64,000 nt of DNA from NCBI GenBank assembly GCA_026168455.1, contig CM047427.1:37762905-37826904 (forward strand). The letters run 5' to 3'. Positions 55,268 through 64,000 of the stretch are shown here, one piece after another. A program made the translations under genes and the position numbers. Below the pieces are notes generated by a model. The model was given only the letters and a program-made list of their open reading frames with translations, was not told where the DNA came from and did no database searches. Source of the stretch: Theocolax elegans (lineage: Eukaryota > Arthropoda > Insecta > Hymenoptera > Cerocephalidae). Each line of letters opens with the position of its first letter. Within the stretch, counting starts at the first letter, position 1.

Positions 55268-56328
55268 AAGTTTCATCGAGAGCCTCGGATTTTAAATTTA
55301 ACAGATTAACTCAGCGTTTAGAGCTTGATGCAACAGAAAAAGCAGAAAATACATTACAGCGAAAACGTAATCGTCGTAGAAATAGAATTTTAACCAACGG
55401 AAATAATAATATTAACACATCAGATGAATCCGGTAATTCAGATGAAATCGTGAACGATACGTCAGATTGTGACGTCAACTCCGTCATTCGACCCTATGAT
55501 AGTCCGCCAACAATACGCGTCGATAATCATGTGCTGGAAAATGCCGTCGAGGAACTCCAATCTACAAAATGCGAATCCGATTCAAGAGTTCAACGGTTTA
55601 ACTCATCGTGTTGCGAAGTAAACTCCGTTTTTGATAACTGTCGAGATTTTCTTTTAGAAGAGGATGAAAAAGATAGCCGACAGATATCCGTAAAATGCCC
55701 CGAAATCAATTTAAAAATCGAAGGAATTGAAACTACGGCATTAATCGATACAGGTAGTAAAATAACCTGCGTATCGGGCGAATTCTACGACAACAATATT
55801 GATACGTTTAAAAAATGCCCTACATTACCGATTGTAGGATTGCAAGCTGTAGGCTTTACTGGCGAAAAATGCGTTAATTTGAAAAAGCAATTTCGGGCAC
55901 ATGTAGAAATAGGTTCGCTCAAAACTGAAATTAATTTCATGATAATTCCGCATCTTGTCCGACAATGCATTATAGGTATTGACGTGCAGCATCATCTTAA
56001 GGTCGTTATCGATACGAATAGATTGATCGTTTCTTTTCCTAACTCTTCTGAATTAGTTCATAGCATAAATTATCTTGATCCACAAGAAATAAGAGGAAAC
56101 GGATTTTGCGTTCGGGAAATTGCATATTCCGATAAATTCATCGATTATGATGCTCAAAATGATTCGCCCTCGAATGAAATAGAATTAACGATATACGAAG
56201 TCGATAAAAAGGTAGCTGAGACTCCAAATCTAACACAGAGCCAGGCTACATCCCTTCGTCATTTAATTATTGATTTTAAAGAAATAACCTCGAACCATTC
56301 TGTTCAAAAATATATCCAGTATCAATAA
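55261..56328 (+). CDS. pol: Pol, part 1: linker and protease
   Basis: Entered by -1 shift from gag. Residues about 150-270 form a retropepsin: TTALIDTGSKITCVSG (catalytic DTG), later IIGIDVQHHLKVVID. There is no ATG at the start, in keeping with frameshift expression. The frame ends shortly after the protease-RT linker (FKEITSNHSV); RT continues in another frame after an A-run near 56308. Confidence 0.85.
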   Translation, partial: RVKVSSRASDFKFNRLTQRLELDATEKAENTLQRKRNRRRNRILTNGNNNINTSDESGNSDEIVNDTSDCDVNSVIRPYDSPPTIRVDNHVLENAVEELQSTKCESDSRVQRFNSSCCEVNSVFDNCRDFLLEEDEKDSRQISVKCPEINLKIEGIETTALIDTGSKITCVSGEFYDNNIDTFKKCPTLPIVGLQAVGFTGEKCVNLKKQFRAHVEIGSLKTEINFMIIPHLVRQCIIGIDVQHHLKVVIDTNRLIVSFPNSSELVHSINYLDPQEIRGNGFCVREIAYSDKFIDYDAQNDSPSNEIELTIYEVDKKVAETPNLTQSQATSLRHLIIDFKEITSNHSVQKYIQYQ

Positions 56329-58772
56329 ATCTCCTCGATAAGGTAGACATGGAGATCGAGAGAATGTTAAAATTTGATATCATTGAGAGATCGGTAAGTC
56401 AATATATAAACCCGATCGTGCCGGTGATAAAGAAGAACGGGTCAATACGAATATGTTTAGATGCACGCGAATTAAACAAACGTTTGTATAACGATCACGA
56501 CGGTCCGGAACCGATCGATGAAATATTTAAAAATTTCGAATCAGCGAAGGTTATGTCCGCTATTGACTTAACCGCGAGTTTCTGGCAAGTAGCCTTAGAT
56601 AAAGATTCTCGGCAATTTACTGCATTTATGCACCGCGGAAAAACATATCATTATAAAGTCGTACCGTTTGGACTTAAGGTTAGCGGAGCGGCATTAAAGC
56701 GCGCGACCGAACAAATAGTTACTCATTTTAATTGTATTTTCGATTTTGTTGATGATTGGGTTTGCGTGTCACAGTCACATAATGAACATTTCGAACTACT
56801 AAAGGAAATTTTCATCCGCGTAAAAAGAAATAATTTACCCTTAAATTTTGATAAAATAAAATTTTTTTGTGAAGAGTTAAAATTTCTTGGTCATATTGTA
56901 ACCACAAAAGGAATCATGATTGATCCAGATAAAACTCGCGATATAGATGAATTTCCAGTTCCTCGAAATACGAAACAATTAAAAGGATTTTTAGGTTTAA
57001 TAAATTTTTGCGCAAAATTCTCGAGTGCACTTTCGGATGAAGTCGCCCCTTTGTTACAACTCTTAAAAAAGGGAATCAGATAGAAGTGGGGGGCAGACCA
57101 TCAATTAGCATTTGATAAAACCAAACGTTTATTTTCGAAACAAATAATTCTGTATCACCCCGTTCGGAAAAAACCGTATATCTTGTATACCGACGCGAGT
57201 TCTATAGCATTAGGATCAGCGTTGTGTCAGATCGACAATGACGGAAATGAAAACATTGTCAGTTTAGCATCTCGGACATTAAAAGGCGCAGAATTAAACT
57301 ACTTTACTACGGAAATCGAATTATTAGCGATCGTTTGGGCGCTTGAAAAATTTAAAACGTATGTAAGAGCGAGTACAGTGTTTGTCAAGACTGACCATAA
57401 ATCTCTCGAATATCTATTAACGTGTAGATTTTTAAGTAGCCGTCTGCGTAGATGGATGTTAGCAATCCAGGATTATGATATAATCCCGCAACATATTCCT
57501 GGTAAAAGGAACGTGTTAGCTGATGCTATGAGTCGTATCCCAATCGTCGAAGAGAAATTTGCCGAGAGCGAAGCGTTAATAGCCTGTTTGCTTGCCGGTA
57601 AACCTTCGTCAGTTCTATCTAAAATGTTAAAAAACTTACGCGAATATCAAGAAAATGATATGCGGTTAAATCAAATAATAAAAACGTTAAATTCTGGTAA
57701 AAAGGTTAATAATTATAAGTTAGAGCCGAGAGGTCTGATTAAAACAAATAAATATGGATCTAGATACGTTTTAACACATGAAATCGCGCTCGAACTCATT
57801 CACGAAACACATGAATTATATGGACACATCGGTCCCCTCAGTAAGGTAATAAAAGTTTGTGATTCATGTCAGAGGAATAAAATAATTAATAGGTCTAGTA
57901 TAGCCGAAACGCGTCCGATTATTCCGAAAAGAGTCGGTGACCTTGTTTCAATTGATTTTTATGGTCCGTTACCTACGTCTCGCGCGGGCGTAAAATATAT
58001 ATTAGCTGCGATAGACGTCTTCTCTAAATTTGTAGTTTTATACCCAATTCGTCGCGCAGATACGAAGACCACGATTAAGAAATTATTCGATCATTACATT
58101 CCTACTTACGGGAAACCCCTACGGATTCAGAGTGATCACGGTACACAATTTACGACGAATATATGGTTGAATAAACTTCGATCTGAGAACATAAGACCCA
58201 TTTTTTCGTCAATAAGACACCCACAAAGCAATATTATTGAGAGAATTAACCGTGAATTAGGGCGATTTTTCCGTACACTAGTCGACCGACAACATAAATC
58301 GTGGGCTTGTTGGGTCACGTTCATCCAAAATTGTTTAAATGAAGCGTACCACGAGACGATTGAGTTCACGCCAATGGAAATCCAGACCGGTAAAAAACCC
58401 ACTCGTTTTTGGGCAAAAAGGATAAAACTGGATTTACCGAACGAAAATCTTTCCCATCAGGAGAAGCTCACCCTCGTGTATAATCGTATTAAACAAAAAG
58501 GTGAAAAACGCGCCGAGAAAAATAACAAAAAAGCGACAAGTAGTTTCAAAATCGGTGATCAGGTGTTGGTTAAAGCATGCAATTTTTCGGTATCGGACCA
58601 AGGTATTACGGCAAAATTCCTTTCTTTGTACGGGGGTCCATATGTCGTGTCCAATGTATTGTCCTGTGCGACGTACGAACTAACCGACCCGGAATCAAAA
58701 ATAATTAGAGGAAAATTCCATGCCACAGGACTCAAAATCTATCATGCCGCGAAACCAGACCAAGCGACGTAG
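56300..58772 (+). CDS. pol: Pol, part 2: RT, RNase H, integrase (one internal TAG)
   Basis: RT: NPIVPVIKKNGSIRICLDAR, AIDLTASFWQVALD, VPFGLKVSGAALKRA, FVDDWV box. TAG at 57081 replaces one codon after KKGIR; the same frame goes on. RNase H: YTDASSIALGSAL, TDHKSLEYLL, DAMSRIP. Integrase: HETHELYGHIG...CDSCQRNK with an unusually short spacing between the His and Cys pairs, then IDFYGPLP, QSDHGTQF and SNIIERINREL for DDE, and a C-terminal DQVLVKA module. Not active as it stands. Confidence 0.85.
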
Positions 58773-59200
58773 GCGACAGAATTTAAAGCGCCAATTAAGA
58801 AGATGTGAGGACAAGGCTCGGGCCTTGGAATTCGAGGCAGTATTGGCCAACATCCACCGTGAGCAGTTGCGATATGCACTCTTTCATGGACAATACACAT
58901 GTCAGGGTGAGATACAAAGAGCCAGGGAGAAAATCAAGAACGAAACAAGGAGAAGGAATGGTATATCGAGGAGTGGTTGGCTCACCATTTCGTATATAAC
59001 CATAAGGCCGCGGTTTACATCCCGCCACCCCACCTGAGATTCCTATCGGTTTCAGAAGGGAGTATTATAAGAGGTTCCCTGGGATCAAATTCCATACTGC
59101 CCAGTCCACATCAACATCGTCACCAGACGATGATGTAATTAACCTACACCCATCTAGATGGGATAAAATTGAATAAAGGATTATTTTTGCACACAAATTT
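58720..59200 (+). CDS. Small basic 3' ORF overlapping pol, not recognised
   Basis: 105 codons from ATG 58720 (to 59037), overlapping the end of pol in another frame. It is Arg/Lys-rich then coiled-coil-like (RARALEFEAVLANIHREQL-type composition). Coding-looking text continues in other frames (EWLAHHFVYNHKAAVYIPPP, then YYKRFPGIKFH to a TAA near 59176), suggesting one or two frame changes. No signal peptide or membrane anchor, so not Env. Position suggests an accessory gene. Confidence 0.4.
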
Positions 59201-59212
59201 TATTATTTATTT

Positions 59213-59220
59213 AGGGGGGC
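59213..59220 (+). other. Short polypurine tract
   Basis: AGGGGGGC two bases before the 3' LTR. Confidence 0.55.
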
Positions 59221-59222
59221 TA

Positions 59223-60824
59223 TGCAACAGTCCTATTCAAATAATGGCAGATACGATAAATAAATAATTAAAATTCGCGATAAAAGGGAAATTTCTATTC
59301 ACGGGCGCACACGAAATTATCTCGATATGTACGGGTAAAAGGGATTCCCCTTACCGCGGCGCGGGGTCACCAAGCGCTCGTGACTACGAAGATCCGCACA
59401 AAGAGGAGAGACCGATAACTCCCGAATTCCGATCGATTGATCTAAATTCTCGTTTATATAATCTATTACTTATTTAATTTCTGTTAGTCTTTAATAATAT
59501 TATAGATTCGGAATTTAAACGTTTTAAATGTTAATTAACTTTAAAATCCGATATAAAATTAAATAAGTAAGGAAAGCACTAATATCTGAGATACTTTAAC
59601 TGCGCGTAATTAATTAACGTGTAGTAATAAATCGAGCTTTCGCGCATGCCGTTATCTATATTCCTTTATCTAATCCGGTGAGATGATCTACTCGGGAGCT
59701 CACTGTCGCGATAGATTCTATCAGTATCGTCCTAGTAGCCGAAGGAAGAAGACTTCGCCGTCCTGCAGAGAAACTCTCGGTCCGCGCGAGTACGTAAACC
59801 TTTGATAGTGAGTAAAAAATACTATCCCATGTCCCAAATCCCTTATCCAGGAACTGGCTAACTCTCTGGGTGACAAGTTCCGAGTGGTTCCGTATTTATT
59901 TATGGAACTGCGAAAACTTTTATTTTTTTTATTGGGTAAAAGAGTTACTACTCTTTTCCATGCATGTGCCCCATCCTTCGGGATGACGCCGATGCCTGAG
60001 GCTAGGCTGGGTGGTCCGCATGGATTTTTCAGCGACCAACATAATTATCGGCAACCGGACCATGAAGAAAAATAAAATAAAAAGAAAATTTCTTTTCGCG
60101 ATTTCGCACCGCGCCGGAAACAATTGTTTTTTAACAAAAGGGGAAATAAAATGGGTTTTTTTTTCTTTTATTAAGTAAACCGATCCGCGTAACCAGTATC
60201 GCGATCGTCTCGATAGACACGGGAAATTCAATTAACAAACCTTACAACAAATTGCAAACAAGTTTTACCGATAATATATTATTTTGCTGTATTTATTGTT
60301 GTTTCTAATAAATTGAAAAAAAAGAGCCAAAGGCCAACAAACTCAATTTTTACTGTTTTTTTTATTTTGCATGTAGTAAATCACCCTCTCACATCCAAAA
60401 GAAAATGCAAGTCCTATGATAAATAAGATTTAAATATTTACATTCTTCAATAAAAAAAATGCAACCGAAAGAACCCGCATCAGAGGACAGAGATCAATTT
60501 CCAACGACGTTGAACATCCGCATGAGATATTAATTTTGTTTTATTCAATATTACTTAATTCCTTTATAATCATAAAACTTACATTAAATGCATGAATTTT
60601 GTTATGATTTGATTTTATTTGATCTTATATTTTTCATTTTTCTTTATTACATTCTATTTTATTTAATTCTTTTGCTGCTTCAACTACAAGGCTGAATCGA
60701 CGTCAATGGTTGCCATCGAGGGATCCAATATATAAAAATCAATTAACAATTCATATTATTATTTAACGTTTGAAAAATCTTGCACCCTCCCGAAATAATT
60801 CTAAATATCATTAAATCTGTTGCA
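59223..60824 (+). repeat. 3' LTR (1602 bp)
   Basis: TGCAACAG...CTGTTGCA; partner of 51489-53103. Confidence 0.9.
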
Positions 60825-61880
60825 TTTTAGATTATTTTAAACGGATCTGAATAGAACTTTACCTCCTAAAATTAATTTATTGAAGTCATCGCCAAGAGTT
60901 CTATATGTCATTAATATTTTGTACTTTTAGAGTAATAAAACTTTCTTCTTAATTAAATTAATTTTTGTATTAGTTTTAAAGAATTATTTATAATATGTTA
61001 GCGGTATATAAATAAAAACCTGTTTCTTCCATTTCTCCCGTAATTCGTAATTTGCACCCTCTTTCAAAATTTGCGTTTTAATCCATAATTATATACAATT
61101 TATTTTTCCCTTTAGTTACATAGCCCATATATTTATTTTAATTATTATAAACAAAGGCATTCCTTAAATAACCTTTCGTATCTAATTGTTGGAATTGCGA
61201 TCGGCCCTTCTGTCGATTTCCCCCCACCACCTTAAGACAATAGAAGAGCACGGTGTCCGTCGGAGGACTTACTCTCTCCTCAGCTACCGATCTGAGTTGA
61301 TCGTTTTGGCGCCACCGCGAGATCTCGACTTTATTATCTTGTACTTTTAGTATTTTATTATTTTTATATTAAACAAAGTGAAGTGTTTGTGATGTGTTGT
61401 TTTTATTGCTGCCACCACCCAATAATCCATCACTAATAAATACATACTTGTTTATTTAAAATATTGTTTTATATAAATATACGTAATCTACTTACTTATA
61501 TATGCATACAATTTTTAAATTTGATTTGAATAATATTTAAATTAAATACTACTAAAATAATAATTATCGAAAAACTTTTGAAATGTAATTCGTATTTTAT
61601 ATTGCCACTGTTAAAATTTGAATTTTCTTTTGCCATTACTGTTTATAATAGAATTATCTTAAAAATGCAATAATTAATGTATTTAATTTTTAATATATTG
61701 TATATTTCACATATAGATATTTGGAAAAGTGTATGTTATACTTGATTAATATTTATTTTATCTTCGAAAATTTGTGCATATTTTTAAAAACATTACATTA
61801 AATTTTAGGTCCGTTTTTATTTTATGAGTTTTATCAGGAATAAGTAAACTAATACACATTCTTTCAAGTTATATTCACAA
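60825..61880 (+). repeat. AT-rich dispersed repeat, copy 3 (interrupted)
   Basis: Matches 48881-49740; split by the solo LTR at 61187. Confidence 0.8.
61187..61432 (+). mobile_element. 246-bp solo LTR (BEL/Pao-like)
   Basis: TGTTGGAATTGCG...ATCCATCA with a five-base CTAAT duplication (61182-61186, 61433-61437). The uninterrupted repeat copy at 49250 shows the empty site. Confidence 0.8.
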
Positions 61881-61941
61881 CTTTTTTTTGCGCACGGAAA
61901 AAATACATATATTATCTATTCTTGAAAAAACAAATAACACG

Positions 61942-62124
<183 letters not shown>

Positions 62125-62129
62125 AGACG

Positions 62130-63659
62130 CAGAGGCTGGTACTCCTACCGAAGGGAAACAAACCCCCGGAGGAGCCATCATCTTACCGCCCGCTCTGTCT
62201 ACTGGATATAGTTGGGAAGCTTCTGGAGCGGGTGATCTGTGCCAGGCTCGCAGCGGCCATCGGTCGGGCCGGAGACCTCTCCGACAACCAGTTCGGCTTC
62301 CGAAAGGGTCGATCGACCATGGACGCTGTAGGTAGAGTTGTTGGTATAGCCACAAACGCCATCAATGCTGGTCGGAGTGCAAGGCGGATGTGTGCCATCA
62401 TCACCTTGGACATCCGGAATGCCTTCAACTCTGCCAGATGGGACGACATCATGCTGTCCCTGCAGCACTTCCAAGTGCCACTGTATCTCAGGGAGGTCAC
62501 CTCGAGTTACCTGACTGACCGTACTCTGCTCTACGACACCGACGACGCTGTGCACTCCCACAACATCACGGGAGGCGTGCCGCAGGGTTCGGTCATTGGG
62601 CCCCTACTCTGGAACGCTGTCTATGACGGCCTGCTTAGGCAGCAACTTCCGGAGGGTGTCTCGATGGTGGCTTTCGCGGACGACGTGGCGCTAGTGGTGG
62701 TCGCAAAGAGTGTCGAAGAGATCGAATATCTCGGAGACGTCTCTATAGAAGTGGTCGCCACTTGGTTGAGAGACCACGGACTTAGTCTGGCGGCGGAAAA
62801 AACGGAGGCGGTGCTCATCTCTCGCACAAAAAAGGAGAGGACCGCCACCTTCACGGTAGGTAAAGAACGGATACGGTCGGTGAAAACGTTGAAGTATTTA
62901 GGTGTCACACTAGACGCGCGGCTGTCGTTCAAACACCATCTCGCGAACGCAGGCTCAAAGGCGGCAAAGGTGGCCCGTGCGCTGGCGGGCATCATGCCCA
63001 ACATCGGGGGACCCCAGCAACCGCGAAGGTCTCTCCTTGCCTCGGTGGTGAACTCCGTAATTTTATACGGAGCTCCTATCTGGGCTGATGCCCTGAACAG
63101 GCACAAGAGCTTTGGTGCTCCGTGCCAGAGAGCCTGCAGGATAGCTGCGCTAAGGGTGGCCCGGGCGTACCGAACCGTATCTGACATTGCGCTCTCGGTG
63201 GTCGCGGGGACCGCCCCCTTCGACCTCCTGGCAGCCGAGAGAGCTGAAAGACACCGTGAGGGTGGGCGACGCCTAGAAGAGAACCGCTGCCACAACCGAT
63301 GGTCATTGTGGACCGTAGAGGAGTGGCAGCGGAGATGGGACTCAGCCAGGGACGGCCGCTGGACCTACCGCATCATCCCGCGGATCCGGGAGTGGGTGAG
63401 CAGGAAACACGGCTTCGTCAGTTTCCAGCTTACCCAGGTATTGACCGGGCACGGATGCTTCCGTAGCTACCTATTTCGTATAGGGGTCTACGGCAGCGCA
63501 GAGTGCCCGGCTTGTCCAGGGGTAGACGAAGACGTGGAACACGTCCTCCTATGGTGTCCTCGTTTCAGGGAGGAACGGGACCAGTTTCAAGTCACTTGGA
63601 GCGGTCCCCTCACCCCTGAGGGCATCGGGGCGTGCCTGCTTGACTCCCAGGACGGATGA
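62130..63659 (+). CDS. R1-clade non-LTR retrotransposon ORF2, 5'-truncated
   Basis: Open from the (AC)n junction. QRLVLLPKGNKPP, SSYRPLCLLD, QFGFRKGRSTMDA, ITLDIRNAFNSARW, TGGVPQGSVIGPLLW and the FADD box (VAFADDVALVVVA) define RT. The C-terminal TGHGCFRSYL...CPACPG...EHVLLWCPRF is the R1-type Cys-His module. It ends TGA 63657-63659. About 509 intact codons. The endonuclease domain and ORF1 are missing, so it cannot move alone. No native start is present. Confidence 0.85.
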   Translation, partial: QRLVLLPKGNKPPEEPSSYRPLCLLDIVGKLLERVICARLAAAIGRAGDLSDNQFGFRKGRSTMDAVGRVVGIATNAINAGRSARRMCAIITLDIRNAFNSARWDDIMLSLQHFQVPLYLREVTSSYLTDRTLLYDTDDAVHSHNITGGVPQGSVIGPLLWNAVYDGLLRQQLPEGVSMVAFADDVALVVVAKSVEEIEYLGDVSIEVVATWLRDHGLSLAAEKTEAVLISRTKKERTATFTVGKERIRSVKTLKYLGVTLDARLSFKHHLANAGSKAAKVARALAGIMPNIGGPQQPRRSLLASVVNSVILYGAPIWADALNRHKSFGAPCQRACRIAALRVARAYRTVSDIALSVVAGTAPFDLLAAERAERHREGGRRLEENRCHNRWSLWTVEEWQRRWDSARDGRWTYRIIPRIREWVSRKHGFVSFQLTQVLTGHGCFRSYLFRIGVYGSAECPACPGVDEDVEHVLLWCPRFREERDQFQVTWSGPLTPEGIGACLLDSQDG

Positions 63660-63920
63660 AACGCGGTAGGGACCCACTGTACGTCCGTAGTGGACAGGCT
63701 GGGTCTCATCAGAAGAGAAGAGGAGAGAAGAGTTGCGATCGCAGCGGTAGTGGGCTAGTGTAGCCGTTGCCTCCCCCCGCGAAGTAATGCCATGCGGCGG
63801 CTCCCGCGCGGGAATAAAGGTAAGAAAAAAGGTGGAGTTTCAGTGGGTATGCCTATCGACATCCTTCGGTAGGAGAGTCCCACACACGGGGAGTCTCGCA
63901 TGGCTCCAGTCATGGTGCAT
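63660..63920 (+). other. 3' UTR of the R1-clade element
   Basis: Contains GTGGGTATG...GTCCCACACACGGGG, comparable to the 3' UTR of the minus-strand copy near 19497-19530. Ends at the TTAA terminus. Confidence 0.6.
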
Positions 63921-63923
63921 TAA

Positions 63924-64000
63924 GGGGTCAAGCCTGGGTTAAATGTTATAAATAAATAAACAATTATTATTAGAATAAATTTTTTTTTTTAATTCTTCTT
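63924..64000 (+). mobile_element. TTAA-flanked transposon terminus, copy C (runs off window)
   Basis: TTAA at 63920-63923 then GGGGTCAAGCCTGGGTTAA; the first ~20 bases match copies A and B, the inner part is less similar. Confidence 0.6.

Larger units (their letters stand above)
51489..60824 (+). mobile_element. Ty3/gypsy retrotransposon with 1.6-kb LTRs (9.3 kb)
   Basis: LTRs TGCAACAG...CTGTTGCA at both ends; four-base TTTT target duplication. The insertion splits an AT-rich dispersed repeat (flanks continue at 60825). Internal: extra 5' ORF, gag, slippery site, pol, 3' ORF. Lesions: TAA in gag at 54971, frame change near 56300, TAG at 57081. Confidence 0.9.

Overview
The window is repeat-dominated, intron-bearing eukaryotic DNA from an arthropod, almost certainly an insect. 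The long AT-rich stretches, the mix of element families (Ty3/gypsy with envelope genes, R1-clade LINEs, Penelope-like, Polinton/Maverick, Crypton, TTAA-flanked termini, SINEs) and an LST8-like WD40 gene with insect-style residues support this. An ant or other hymenopteran is my guess, but nothing here fixes the order. Only one host-type protein gene is visible (LST8-like, 13786-14584, minus strand). Nearly everything else is mobile DNA, much of it nested and broken.

Region 1-13187 is the most remarkable part. It is the 3' part of a very large Ty3/gypsy-type element: protease C-terminus, Asn/Gln-rich repeat, reverse transcriptase, RNase H-integrase, then about 7 kb of extra genes before the 3' LTR (12426-13187). 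The extra genes are a chuvirus-like glycoprotein, a short gag-like ORF, a Cys-rich ORF, a second unrelated (errantivirus/F-type) envelope broken by frame changes, and a zinc-finger-like gene with its own TATA promoter. Splice-acceptor-like sites sit just upstream of both envelope starts. Two different envelopes plus accessory genes in one retroelement is the best candidate for an undescribed system here.

Region 13.2-22.8 kb holds the LST8-like gene, a 115-bp repeat array, a TTAA-flanked transposon terminus, a Crypton tyrosine-recombinase relic, a complete 5S-rRNA-derived SINE with an 18-bp target duplication, a foldback-repeat fragment, an R1-clade LINE relic next to a (TG)n tract, and Polinton capsid-gene relics. 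Region 22.8-31 kb is a 3.66-kb foldback with a nested 139-bp TTAA MITE, a 5'-truncated Penelope-like element with inverted terminal repeats, and a second Polinton relic (capsid protein, an unnamed ORF, cysteine protease). Region 31-35 kb is a recent 1.36-kb tandem duplication; one copy was later hit by a 461-bp palindromic insertion with a 3-bp TAA duplication, and each copy carries a tRNA-derived SINE.

Region 35-48 kb holds an R1 endonuclease scrap, a CsRn1-like gypsy pol relic, an array of about 33-bp palindromes, and a degenerate minus-strand gypsy (gag to RT) interrupted by another TTAA terminus. Region 48-61 kb is AT-rich repeat DNA with a 1-kb palindrome and a nearly complete Ty3/gypsy element (51489-60824) with similar 1.6-kb LTRs, an in-frame GGGAAAC slippery site at the gag-pol junction, and a few inactivating lesions. 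The window ends with a solo LTR, a long (AC)n tract joined to a 5'-truncated R1-clade LINE with an intact RT reading frame, and a third TTAA terminus.
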